Assembly (NCBI GenBank): GCA_016190665.1 | Contig: JACPQD010000104.1 | Coordinates: 1-64,000 of the forward strand | DNA: 64,000 bases | Direction: 5' to 3' | Source of the DNA: Chloroflexota bacterium | Lineage (GTDB): Bacteria > Chloroflexota > Dehalococcoidia > JACPQD01 | Part shown: positions 40,010-49,240 of the stretch, one piece after another | How positions within the stretch are numbered: position 1 is the first letter of the stretch | Layout: each line of letters begins with the position of its first letter | Notes under the pieces: generated by a model | Seen by the model: only the letters and a program-made list of their open reading frames with translations | Databases searched by the model: none | What the model was told of the DNA's origin: nothing | Made by a program: the position numbers and the translations under genes

Positions 40010-41734
40010 TCAGTATCCCGGGCCTAATTCCTTTTCAGCCTTTTTCAGCAGTTCCTCCCACTTGGCGGGCAGCCTTATCTCCCTGGTTTGGGGGACCACG
40101 CCACTGCTGCCGTGCTGCATCCAGTAGCTGTGCCCCGAGTGCTCTCCCCCGGCGACTGCAATCCTAATGTCCTCAGGAGTCATTGTCAAAGGATAAGGGT
40201 ATTGCACGGCATCTGCGGGCATCACGCCATTGGCAACGTCCAGTTCCAGTTGCCATCTGAGAGCGGGGGAATCAGCGATTCTCGCCTTCTCCCACAGGTA
40301 GGTCTTCACTCTGGTCTTAGACCAACCCGATCTTGACAACTCCCTGGCAATGCCGCGGGGTACGAGCAACAGGCCAGCATCCTGACCGGGCGTGTAAGCG
40401 CCCTCTATATAATTCTTACTCGGATTGCTCATGTGGCCGGCGTACCCCTCGAGGGCGTTCATCATCGATTTCTCAATCGGGGGTTGGGCCTTAGCCATGA
40501 TGCAGATATTGCTCGTGCTGCTGACGTTGAAGACAGTGACAGTGTTGCTGCCTCGAGGGAAGCCACGTTCCACATTGAGCGGCTCCCAGTCCGCAGGAAG
40601 CCCATCTTCGTCCTCAGCAAAGACGATATTGGTATACCTGGCCGGGCCGCCGAATATTGCCATGCTACCTGTGCCGGGGAGACTCCCGCCAACATTCATC
40701 ATAAGCAGTCGGATGGCCCGTCCAATGCTGGCCCCCGCAGGATGCCTTGGATCCGGACCCAGGGCGCCGTAGCCTGAGTTGAGGCGGACCTGCTTGGCCA
40801 CCGGTCCATTCACCACGACTGCTGGATAGGCGGAGCAGGTGGTCGCGTTCATGTGCTGGTGTTTGAATCCCCGCTCCATGATTGCCTCTACTGCCGCTAC
40901 TAGGACCGGCAGATACTCCGGCCGGCCTCCAGCCATAGCAAGGGCAATGGCCAGCATCTCGATGCTCGCCATTCCACCGCGGGGGAGTATCCTACCTTCA
41001 CCTATTATGGTTTCCCGGGGAAGGTCCGTTCCCGTTAGCAGCCACTCAACTCGCTCCTCCGTAGGTGGTTGGATCGGCAGACCGTCTCCCCAGAGGTTCC
41101 TTAGGAACAGGCTGTTCATATTGTCAACAGCTTCTTGATAGTTCTTGCCTTGAACCCTTATTCTCTTTGCCGGATAGTATATTCCCTTGGCCCTTACCTT
41201 CGGCTGCCAAACGGTCAACCCTTCAATGATCTGTTCTAAGTTCTCCCTGATCGGAGTCAAGTCACCAGCCGGCCAAAACATCGCGTGGGGGAAAACGAAC
41301 TGGGAGGCCTCACGCGAAAACCCGGAGCCCGCGAAAGCGTTACCTACGACCCTTTCAAAGCCTTCTCGTGTGACGCTGAAGGTAGGTATGCCCAGCCTCT
41401 CCACCCTGGCGAGGGCACGGCCAACGGCCGTCGCGCACCCCCCTCAGGCGGAGTTTCCACCTATGACTGCCTGGCATCCTTTTTCCTGCATTACTTCGCC
41501 AATCTTGTCAACATCAATAAGATTGCGTCCCACTGGAAACTCGGTATAGGGGACAATCGTCGCATCCGGAAATCGCGCGCGCAGAAGTTCCCTGATCAGC
41601 GGAAATGTACGGGAGGCCTCCCACAGCACGTTGGATAGTTCACAAATCGTTTTGCCGCTCAGCCCATCGAGTCGAGGGGCATGCATTTGGGTCGCCCCAA
41701 GAGCGCCTGTGGGATCAAAGACTTCCAGGTTCAT
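40010..41734 (-). CDS. UGSC-partner fusion selenoprotein (copy 5); TGA 41444-41446 = Sec
   Basis: A 574-residue fusion when the TGA is read as Sec97: QAVIGGNSA-U-GGCATAVGRALARVERLG. I prefer ATG at 41734 (MNLEVFDPTGALGATQMHAPRL), which aligns with copy 3; the upstream ORF start at 41776 has no RBS. The UGSC domain occupies about 1-165, a linker with FPHAMFWPAGDLTPIREN follows, and the partner domain (LWGDGLPIQPPTEERVEW; PADWEPLNVERGF) fills the rest. GCLPEY is GGRPEY, as in copy 3, so copies 3 and 5 form a sub-family. SBP copy 5 follows after about 130 bp. Confidence 0.85.
41417..41431 (-). promoter_or_regulatory. SECIS-like stem-loop, UGSC copy 5
   Basis: ACGGCC-GTT-GGCCGT, a perfect 6-bp stem at nt 13-27 after the TGA, with GU at nt 19-20. 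Confidence 0.65.
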
Positions 41735-41905
41735 CTGACCACGTTCCCCCCAAACGTCGAATTTCCTCACCAACATGGCCGCGCGGCCGTCCCAACTGTC
41801 GCAATTGCTTCTGAGAATCCCTGGGGTTTATCCATGCTTGCCGTTAGGATCCGGGCCTGGACAAAGAGTCTCAGTTGCAGGAAGACCTTTTCTCTTCGGT
41901 GCGCG

Positions 41906-43594
41906 CTACTTAGCCAGCCAAACGTCCTGAAATTTGTTGTTCAAGAAATGCGAACGAGCCGGAAGCCAGTCCCGAACCTCGGGCCACATAACTGCAAACC
42001 GTTTTGCCCAGGCAATGATGATTCTTGGCCCTTCTCGGTGGAGGAGCCGCTGCATCTCCCAAACCAGTTCCAGACGCTTTTGCGTGTCCATGGTCTTGGT
42101 CTGTTCCTCGTAGAGAGCATCGAATTTGGAATTACTCCAGAACCCCCAGTTCTTTGGGCTTCCTGTGAGAAAGCCCTCGCCCAAGAGGATGTCCGGATCG
42201 TCGACGGCACTGGCGTCGCCAGAGACAGTTACCTCAAATTTACCCTCTAACAACACCTGTCTATTTACGGCTTGATCTACGAACTGAATATCCACCGTGA
42301 TTCCGATCCTTGCTAGCTGGTCTTTCGAGAATTCGGCAGTCTCGGCGTGGTGCGGCTGCCGGCTCGAGGACAGCTTGAACCTGAGACCTTCAGGGTAGCC
42401 AGCTTCAGCAAGGAGCCTCCTGGCCTCGGCTATATCCTGATCCTTGGGCTTCCTGTAGCCCGGCATGGCCATCAGTTCCTTCTCCGGTAGGCTCCACTTT
42501 CCCCCTGGCGTAGTATAGCCGTATCCTGGGAAGTAGCCGCCACGTATCACCTTGCCACCTAACTCCCGGTCCATTGCCAGATTGAGAGCCTGTCTCACAC
42601 GGACATCGTCCCAGGGTTTTGCGCGTGTGTTGGGTACGATTGACGCCACGCCGGGAACGGCCCTCTCATACATCACACTGCCAGGCTCACTTCGCTTCAA
42701 CTCCGTCGCGGCAGCCGGGGTCATGTCAGCCGAAAGAGGTAACGCATGGACTCGCTTGGTCTGCCAGGCCGCCATCCTGGTTCGGTCATCAAATACCATG
42801 TAGACGGTTATGCCGTCGAGATAGGGCCGGCCATTAATGAAGTAGTCAGGGTTTCTCTTCACGCTGAAGGATACTCTGTCCACGTAATTGCTGAACTTGA
42901 AGGGGCCTGTGCCCATGACATCCTTTTTCATGTCGCCTTTCTTCTCGATCACGGAGGGTGCGAAAACAACGTTGTAAGGGAGGGCCAGTAGTTGCAGGAA
43001 CGAGGCCTGAGGGTACTTGAGGGTTGCCTTCAGCGTGGCAGGGTCAGTCGTCTCTATCCTTTCCAGAGCGCGGAACAGTTCTTTTCGGAGGGAGACAGTT
43101 CCCTTGGGCGGGGACACGATTCTATCAAGATTATATTTGATGTCCTTGGACGTCAACAGAGTACCGTCATGGAACTTCACTCCCTCGTTAATATGAAAAG
43201 TGTATGTCAAGCCGTCAGCGCTCACCTCCCAAGTCTTGGCCAAGTCTCCGATAATCTTGGTGTCGTCCATAGGGTCGTTCTGAACGACCAGGTTATAGGC
43301 TGGGGCGAGGGGAAACACGACGCCAACGGCGCTTTCTTGGTGCAAGTCAAAGTGATAGGGTTCGGTCTTATTGACAAGCAGCAATGTGCCGCCGTACTTC
43401 GGCTGCTCCGCTGTCGGTCTCGGGGTTGAGGTAGGCGCCACCGGTCTAGGCGCCAGGGTTTCCGCTACTGGCGCCTTGGCCGGCGGCGTTGTCTTTGACA
43501 GCGAGGTTGGCGGCGCAGGCTGGGCGCAGCTAATTATGAAGAGTCCCAGACTCGTTAGACAACTCGCGCCTGAAAGTAGTATTTGTCTGCGCAT
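41906..43594 (-). CDS. Family-5 extracellular solute-binding lipoprotein (SBP copy 6)
   Basis: A 562-residue SBP with lipobox FIISC (Cys23) and RBS AAGAGGAGG. YGGTLLLVNKTEPYHFDLHQESA and YTFHINEGVKFHDGTLLTSKDIKYN are the signatures. It is closest to copy 7: both have LHMLPLSADLTP or VHALPLSADMTP in the hinge region and end HFLNNKFQDVWLAK or HLLNNKFQDVWLDR. It sits directly downstream of the degenerate isopropylmalate-dehydrogenase-like gene and upstream of fusion copy 5. Confidence 0.9.
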   Translation of the reverse strand: MRRQILLSGASCLTSLGLFIISCAQPAPPTSLSKTTPPAKAPVAETLAPRPVAPTSTPRPTAEQPKYGGTLLLVNKTEPYHFDLHQESAVGVVFPLAPAYNLVVQNDPMDDTKIIGDLAKTWEVSADGLTYTFHINEGVKFHDGTLLTSKDIKYNLDRIVSPPKGTVSLRKELFRALERIETTDPATLKATLKYPQASFLQLLALPYNVVFAPSVIEKKGDMKKDVMGTGPFKFSNYVDRVSFSVKRNPDYFINGRPYLDGITVYMVFDDRTRMAAWQTKRVHALPLSADMTPAAATELKRSEPGSVMYERAVPGVASIVPNTRAKPWDDVRVRQALNLAMDRELGGKVIRGGYFPGYGYTTPGGKWSLPEKELMAMPGYRKPKDQDIAEARRLLAEAGYPEGLRFKLSSSRQPHHAETAEFSKDQLARIGITVDIQFVDQAVNRQVLLEGKFEVTVSGDASAVDDPDILLGEGFLTGSPKNWGFWSNSKFDALYEEQTKTMDTQKRLELVWEMQRLLHREGPRIIIAWAKRFAVMWPEVRDWLPARSHFLNNKFQDVWLAK

Positions 43595-43692
43595 TCCGGA
43601 TCCTCCTCTTGGCGCTTCTTGCGCCTAATCTGGAATCTCCGATTTGAATCCTTTTCCCATTTTGACATCTTGGCTGTCATCCCCGTGCAAGC

Positions 43693-44799
43693 TCATAGAG
43701 CAGCCGCTACCAGTTCACCCATCTCTCGGGTGCCAACTTTGGTTTTCCCCGGCTCCATCAGGTCATAAGTGCGATAGGTTTTGAGCACCGTGTCGACAGC
43801 CCGCTCAATGGCCTTGGCCTCTCTGTCCAGCGCCAACGAATGACGGAGCAGTAGCGCAAGGCTCATGATAGTGGCTATGGGGTTAGCCTCGTTCTTCCCG
43901 GCGTGGCTGGGGGCGCTGCCGTGAATCGGCTCGTAGAACCCGAAGCCCCAGAGAAGGGAGCCTCCCTTAGACACGCCCCTCACCTTCCCTGGGTTAAGAG
44001 TGGCAGAGGGAGCCATGCCCAGAGATCCCATCAGCATCGCCGCCTGGTTGTTTAACATGCCCATTGTGGACCTGTTGTCACCGACGATGACGTCGAAGCC
44101 TGCCGGATTGCGAATGAGCTGCATGGCGCAGTTATCTGGGGCCATTACGCCCAACTCCACATCAGGATATTCGGGAGCTATCTCCCCGGCAATTTCCCGC
44201 CATAGGTGCGAGGTCGCAAGGTTGCTGTATTGGCATACCAGCATGAGTTTCCGCCTGCGGCTCTGAGCAAAGCGGAAAGCGAAACCCAACGTACTCCTGA
44301 TCTCTCTCTCAGAACAGACAAGCCTGTCCTGCGCCTGTCTCCCGCGAGAGTTCTGCCATGTTTTCTTCCGGCCTCGAGAGAGTGTGCAGGCGAAGTGGCG
44401 CAGTATTACGAGGTCCACTCCCTTCAGGATTTCCGGCCTGAAGGAGGTACGATGGGCAATGGTGGCGAGGTACTTCGCCGGGCGCAGGTCGGTGGAAAGC
44501 TCCAGCTCTCGACGCAACTGGTATAGACCGCTATTGGGTAATACTTTGGCGCCGAGAAAGTCGTACTTGGGGTCGCCCGCGGCTCCGAAGAGAACGGCAT
44601 CGCTCTTGCGGCACATATCCAGGGTTTCCGGGGGAAGGGGGGGCAGCCCCTTGTCCATGGCGGCTCCGGCGATAAGCCCGTATCTCAAGTTGAAGTTATG
44701 CTTGTAGTGGCGTCCTACCTCCTCGAGAACGGTCACTGCTGCCGGCACTATTTCCCTCCCGATGCCATCTCCAGGGATGACGCCGATGTTGAATTTCAC
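43693..44799 (-). CDS. Isopropylmalate/isocitrate dehydrogenase-family protein lacking catalytic residues
   Basis: A 368-residue member of the LeuB/Icd fold: IGVIPGDGIGREIVPAA at the N-terminus, LRRELELSTDLRPAK (substrate arginines) and a C-terminal YEPIHGSAPSHAGKNEANP. The catalytic centre is changed. RELTGGxYFG of LeuB is RHFACTLSRG (catalytic Tyr lost), SVDKANV is LVCQYSNL (catalytic Lys lost), and NxFGDILSD is NRSTMGMLNN (metal Asp residues lost). I found no compensating frameshift. It may be a pseudoenzyme, act on a different chemistry, or be decaying. GTG at 44799 with GGAGGAG upstream fits the family start. It lies between SBP copies 7 and 6. Confidence 0.75.
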   Translation of the reverse strand: MKFNIGVIPGDGIGREIVPAAVTVLEEVGRHYKHNFNLRYGLIAGAAMDKGLPPLPPETLDMCRKSDAVLFGAAGDPKYDFLGAKVLPNSGLYQLRRELELSTDLRPAKYLATIAHRTSFRPEILKGVDLVILRHFACTLSRGRKKTWQNSRGRQAQDRLVCSEREIRSTLGFAFRFAQSRRRKLMLVCQYSNLATSHLWREIAGEIAPEYPDVELGVMAPDNCAMQLIRNPAGFDVIVGDNRSTMGMLNNQAAMLMGSLGMAPSATLNPGKVRGVSKGGSLLWGFGFYEPIHGSAPSHAGKNEANPIATIMSLALLLRHSLALDREAKAIERAVDTVLKTYRTYDLMEPGKTKVGTREMGELVAAAL

Positions 44800-44872
44800 T
44801 GCCTGATCTCCTCCCACTTCACAGCCGCCAAGACGGTAGCATCCCATGGCCTTATTCGCTTTCACTCCCCCT

Positions 44873-46558
44873 CTACCGATCGAGCCATACGTCCTGGAAT
44901 TTGTTGTTCAACAAGTGCGAGTGGGCCGGAACATAGTCCTTTACCTCGGGCCAGAAGGCGGCAAAGCGTCTTGCCCAGGCGACAATAGCTTTCGGCGCTT
45001 CGCGATGGAGGAGGCGCTGCATCTCCCGGGCCAACTCGACGCGGCTTTGCTTGTCGACAGTCGTAGTCTGTTTCGCGTATAACTCGTCGTATTTGGAGCT
45101 GCTCCATTTGCCCCAGTTTTTCGTTCCCTCTGTCAGATATGATTCACCCAGGATTATGTCCGGATCATCTGCGCTAGCGGAATCGTTATAGGTGGCGATT
45201 TCAAATCTGCCTTCCAGCAGCCTCTGTTTATGTGCCGCCGAATCGATTATCTGGATGTCTGCGGTAATCCCGACCTTTGCTAGCTGGTCCTTCGCGAATT
45301 CAGCAGTTTCGGCGTGGTGGGCCTGGGAGAGCGTCAATAATGCGCTCCTGAAACCTCCAGCGTAGCCAGCTTCAGAGAGGAGCCTCTTTGCCTCTGCCAC
45401 GTCCTGGTCCTTGGGCTTTCTGAAGCCAGGCATGGCCATCAATTCGTTCTCTGCCAGCGACCACTCTCCGTTGGGCATAGTGTAGCCGTACCCAGGGAAG
45501 TAGCCGGCACGCACCGTCTTTCCACCTAATTCGCGGTCCATTACCAGGTTCACCGCTTGTCTCACCCGAAGGTCGCCCCACGGGTTAACCTGAATGTTCG
45601 GCACGACCGCGACATTGCTTGGTTGAACCCGCTCGTGCACGGTGAGGCTCGGCGCTTTCTGCGTCAGTTGCGCCGCTTCGGCTGGAGTCAAGTCTGCCGA
45701 AAGAGGCAGCATATGGAGCCTCTTTGTCTGCAACGCGGCGCTTCTTGTTCGCGCGTCGGTAATGATATAGATAGTTATGCCGTCAAGATAGGGCCGACCT
45801 TTGATGAAATAGTCCGGGTTTCTTTTCACGCTGAAGGAGATCCTGTCGATGTAACTACTGAACTTGAAAGGCCCCGAGCCAACGACATCGCGCTTCATGT
45901 CCCCCTTCGCCTTGATTACCTCGGGTGGGAAGATGAAGTTGAAGGGCATGGCAAGGAGCGTCAGGATGGAAGGCTGCGGATGTTTGAGGGTCACCCTTAC
46001 CGTCGAAGGGTCAACGGCCTCTATCTTGTCGACGGCGCGGAACAAGTCCTTACGCGCCGATATAGTTCCCCTAGGCGGGAAAACGATTCGATCAAGATTG
46101 AACTTGACTTCCCCGGCCGTAAGCGGAGCGCCGTTGTGGAACTTCACTCCTTCGTGGAGGCGAAACGTATATGTCAAGCTATCCGCGCCTACCTCCCAGC
46201 TCTTGGCCAAGTCTCCGATTATCTTGTTTTCATCCATAGGATCATTTTGAATGAGGAGGCTGTACGACGAGGCAAGAGGGAGCAGCGCGCCGATGCTGGT
46301 ATCCTGATGCATGTCAAAGTGGGCTGGTTCGAGCCTATTCGCAAGCAGCAACGTGCCACCGGATTTTGGCTGCCGGACCATCGGCCTGACGGTTGGCGTG
46401 GGGGCGGCCGCTTTTGTCTGAGGTGCCTCTGTTGCGGCCTGCGCCGTGGGCCTAGCGGCTGGCCCCGGCGGCGTCAGCGCGGTTGGCGGGGCGCAACCCC
46501 CGAGGAGCACGGCGATTAGAAACGAAGTAGCGGCAGCAAGTAAATGTTGTCTTCTCAT
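44873..46558 (-). CDS. Family-5 extracellular solute-binding lipoprotein (SBP copy 7)
   Basis: A 561-residue SBP. ATG at 46558 follows GGGAGGTGAC and gives MRRQHLLAAATSFLIAVLLGGC (Cys22); four extra codons upstream are ignored. Signatures are SGGTLLLANRLEPAHFDMHQDTS and YTFRLHEGVKFHNGAPLTAGEVKFN. It shares PGYGYTMPNGEWSLAENELMAMPGF with copy 6 (PGYGYTTPGGKWSLPEKELMAMPGY). A 256-bp gap without recognisable features separates it from GRE copy 2. Confidence 0.9.
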   Translation of the reverse strand: MRRQHLLAAATSFLIAVLLGGCAPPTALTPPGPAARPTAQAATEAPQTKAAAPTPTVRPMVRQPKSGGTLLLANRLEPAHFDMHQDTSIGALLPLASSYSLLIQNDPMDENKIIGDLAKSWEVGADSLTYTFRLHEGVKFHNGAPLTAGEVKFNLDRIVFPPRGTISARKDLFRAVDKIEAVDPSTVRVTLKHPQPSILTLLAMPFNFIFPPEVIKAKGDMKRDVVGSGPFKFSSYIDRISFSVKRNPDYFIKGRPYLDGITIYIITDARTRSAALQTKRLHMLPLSADLTPAEAAQLTQKAPSLTVHERVQPSNVAVVPNIQVNPWGDLRVRQAVNLVMDRELGGKTVRAGYFPGYGYTMPNGEWSLAENELMAMPGFRKPKDQDVAEAKRLLSEAGYAGGFRSALLTLSQAHHAETAEFAKDQLAKVGITADIQIIDSAAHKQRLLEGRFEIATYNDSASADDPDIILGESYLTEGTKNWGKWSSSKYDELYAKQTTTVDKQSRVELAREMQRLLHREAPKAIVAWARRFAAFWPEVKDYVPAHSHLLNNKFQDVWLDR

Positions 46559-46814
46559 GTCACCTCCCACCGAGATTATTCGGAAACTCGCGCTCGGCTA
46601 GCGACAACGATAGAAGCCGACGCCAATTGCGCTGGTGACAACGCGTGCAGGGCCGCAAACCGGCTGGCCGCACCGCACGCCCATGCCCATCTCGGGTTCT
46701 AGCCAACGGGAGGCCCGCTAGCTTGAGGCTGGGCCCCAAGCGTGAAAATGAGGCCATCTTATCAAATAGGAAACGGATCTCTGTGGAAGGCGACAGTCCA
46801 GCATTACTCGACGA

Positions 46815-49238
46815 TTACAGTGACTGCTCGGTCCGGCTGATGATCTCATCCTGCACCTCGGGTGTCAGGTTCACAAAGTAGGCGCTGTAACCGGCCACCC
46901 GCACCACCAGATCCCGGTAACGCTCAGGATGTTTCTTGGCGTCGAGGAGAACGTTCCTGTCGACGAAGTTATACTGGATGTGAATGCCTCCGTTTGCGAT
47001 GAAGCTGCCCGTCAAGGCGGAAATCTTCTGCATGATCTCCCGATTCTGCACAACAGTTACGGGGAACTTCTGGTTCAAGATGGCCACTAGGGCCTCACTG
47101 AAATCGGCTTTGATTGCAGAGTTGAGGACGGCGGTGGGGCCACTCCTATCCATACCGTTCATCGGGGATAGAGAACCATCTGCAAAGGGCGCCCGCGCCT
47201 GACGGCCATTAGGCAATGCCCCTACGCCCTTCCCAGCCGCGTAATGCCAGGCAACCCCGTTGCGATTAATGCTATACGGGTAGCCAAAGCAGTTCTTCTC
47301 GGATAGGATTATGCTCGCGCTGAATTTGGCGACGTCCCGTAGCATGTAGTCGACCTCGTCCATATCATTCCCGTATTTCGGAGCCTCCAAACACAGGCGT
47401 CGGATTTGCTCACCCTTCTCGCCCGCGAAATTGGAATCGAGCGCATCCAACAGCTCGCCCATGGTCAGCTTCTTGTCATCGAAGACGAGTTTCTTTATTG
47501 CCATTAACGAATCGCCTACGTCGACCAGGCCGCGGTCCTTCATATGCCACAAAGGATAGTAGTCAGAGCCTCCCACCAGATGGCTTTTCCCATTCTCCAT
47601 AGCCCCCTTATCCAGCGCCGAACGCAGAGGCATTCTGAAGCGTTCCACTTCAGCAAGATGCATCAGTCGCTGCAGTCTGAGCATTCTCCTGAAGATAAAC
47701 TCATGCTGTTTCCGGTAGGCATCGTACATTTCGTCGAAGGTCTGGAAGTCTCTCGGATCTCCGGTTGAGATGCCTACTTTTCTCCCTGTAAGTGGAGAGA
47801 CGCCATTGTGCAGCGCCAAATCCAGGGGCACAACGGCGTTTATTTGCATCCCCAGATAATGACCCCGGAGCGGCACCACTGGTTGGGAACAGCCCACGAC
47901 CGCCCAGTCGCGGGCCTCCTCCAGGGGGACACCCTTCCGTTGAATGGTCTCTGTTACGTGCTTGTCATTCAAGTACATGGGGATGCCGTTCACTCTTTGA
48001 TTCGTCTCAAGTGCCTTCGCTCTTATCCATTGCGGCGTGGCTTCATGGAGCCGGAGCGTAGCATGCGGCTCGGCATATCTCAGCAGCCCCAGTACATGCA
48101 GAATGAGATAGGTCAACTCGTTGCAGGCATCTCGCCCGTCCGCTGATGTGCCACCCAGAGTGATATGGTTTATCATGGTGGCCTGGTGCTGTTCTCGACC
48201 TCTTAGGTCCTTGATCTGTTCCAGGCGCGCGACATATGTGATAAAGCTACCGAGTATATCTGCGGCCTTCTCCAGAGTTACGCGACCCTCGTCTAGATCG
48301 TCCTTGAAGTAGGGATACCAAAGCTGGTCCATCCTTCCAAGGTCAGCGCCTTTGCGGCCATTCTCCAGGAGGAGAGCCACATGGGTCAGACGGATAGACT
48401 GGACGGCTTCGTGCAAGGTCCTGGGTGGGTTTTCCGGCACCCATTGACAAGCATCGGCTATTTCTTCCAGCTCTTTGCGTCTCGCTGGATCAGGCTCCTT
48501 GGAAGCGAGCTCCCAAGCCAGTCGGGCATGCCTATGAGCGAACTCCACCACCGCCTTGCAGACAATGGTCACCGCCTGCCAGAAGTAAATCTTCTCGGGG
48601 TCGTGTTCGTTGCCTTTCCGGAAGCGGTCCATCGCTGTCTCGGCGTCGCGGATGATGCCTTTCATGCCCGCCTCGAGCACCCTGCCCCACATCGGTACCC
48701 CGGGCAGGTACGGCTGTTCCTCCTGGCGGAGATTCAACACACGTACGGCGCAGGCATCATCGTACCAATCACCCCATAACGTTCTTGTTATCTCTCTGGC
48801 TGCTTCCGCAGGAGCCTTTCCCTTAAAGTAGGCAGCGGCTTCTTTACAAATCTGCCAGTCCTCATCCGCCATGTCCCCCACCTGCGCCGGGCCGCCAAAA
48901 GTCACCTTGCGTCCGTCCACCACTTTGTCAAAGTACTCGCCATTCCAGTCGATGTAAGGAGCACAGCCACGAAAGAAGCGACTCTGGTTGCCAGCCGTCG
49001 CATCTCCCTTGTGGAAAACAATGGGCACGCCCTCGAGTATCCTCTTCAGCTTCTTCGCGCTCCTGATCTCGACCGGCTCTCCTTCCGACTCCTTCCAAGC
49101 CAGGAGAGCGTACCTGAGCCGTTGGGCGCAGACTTGGGGTCCCTCTTGGAAGTACGTCGCCCTGAGCCTTTGGACACGTGGACTTAGCTCCAAGGCATCA
49201 ATAAGGTCCCGCACGCCTTCTGTCACGATGGGAATCAT
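46815..49238 (-). CDS. Glycyl radical enzyme (PFL2-like), copy 2
   Basis: An 807-residue paralogue of GRE copy 1, similar along its whole length. It has VRVAGYSAYFVNLTPEVQDE (radical Gly 25 residues from the end) and VVGCSQPVVPLRGHYLG as the thiyl site, again CSQP instead of CxEP. Differences just after the Cys (PLRGHYLGMQ versus PDYGHYNPLQ) and in other pocket stretches suggest a related but distinct substrate. ATG at 49238, behind GGAGG, is chosen over the ORF-track start, which would overlap the upstream gene. Fusion copy 6 ends 2 bp upstream, so the two are tightly coupled. Confidence 0.92.
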   Translation of the reverse strand: MIPIVTEGVRDLIDALELSPRVQRLRATYFQEGPQVCAQRLRYALLAWKESEGEPVEIRSAKKLKRILEGVPIVFHKGDATAGNQSRFFRGCAPYIDWNGEYFDKVVDGRKVTFGGPAQVGDMADEDWQICKEAAAYFKGKAPAEAAREITRTLWGDWYDDACAVRVLNLRQEEQPYLPGVPMWGRVLEAGMKGIIRDAETAMDRFRKGNEHDPEKIYFWQAVTIVCKAVVEFAHRHARLAWELASKEPDPARRKELEEIADACQWVPENPPRTLHEAVQSIRLTHVALLLENGRKGADLGRMDQLWYPYFKDDLDEGRVTLEKAADILGSFITYVARLEQIKDLRGREQHQATMINHITLGGTSADGRDACNELTYLILHVLGLLRYAEPHATLRLHEATPQWIRAKALETNQRVNGIPMYLNDKHVTETIQRKGVPLEEARDWAVVGCSQPVVPLRGHYLGMQINAVVPLDLALHNGVSPLTGRKVGISTGDPRDFQTFDEMYDAYRKQHEFIFRRMLRLQRLMHLAEVERFRMPLRSALDKGAMENGKSHLVGGSDYYPLWHMKDRGLVDVGDSLMAIKKLVFDDKKLTMGELLDALDSNFAGEKGEQIRRLCLEAPKYGNDMDEVDYMLRDVAKFSASIILSEKNCFGYPYSINRNGVAWHYAAGKGVGALPNGRQARAPFADGSLSPMNGMDRSGPTAVLNSAIKADFSEALVAILNQKFPVTVVQNREIMQKISALTGSFIANGGIHIQYNFVDRNVLLDAKKHPERYRDLVVRVAGYSAYFVNLTPEVQDEIISRTEQSL

Positions 49239-49240
49239 TG

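Noticed and set aside
43693-44799. Double frameshift in the LeuB-like gene explaining the odd middle segment
   Set aside because: I translated the other two minus frames across about 44310-44430; neither restores the LeuB catalytic motifs.
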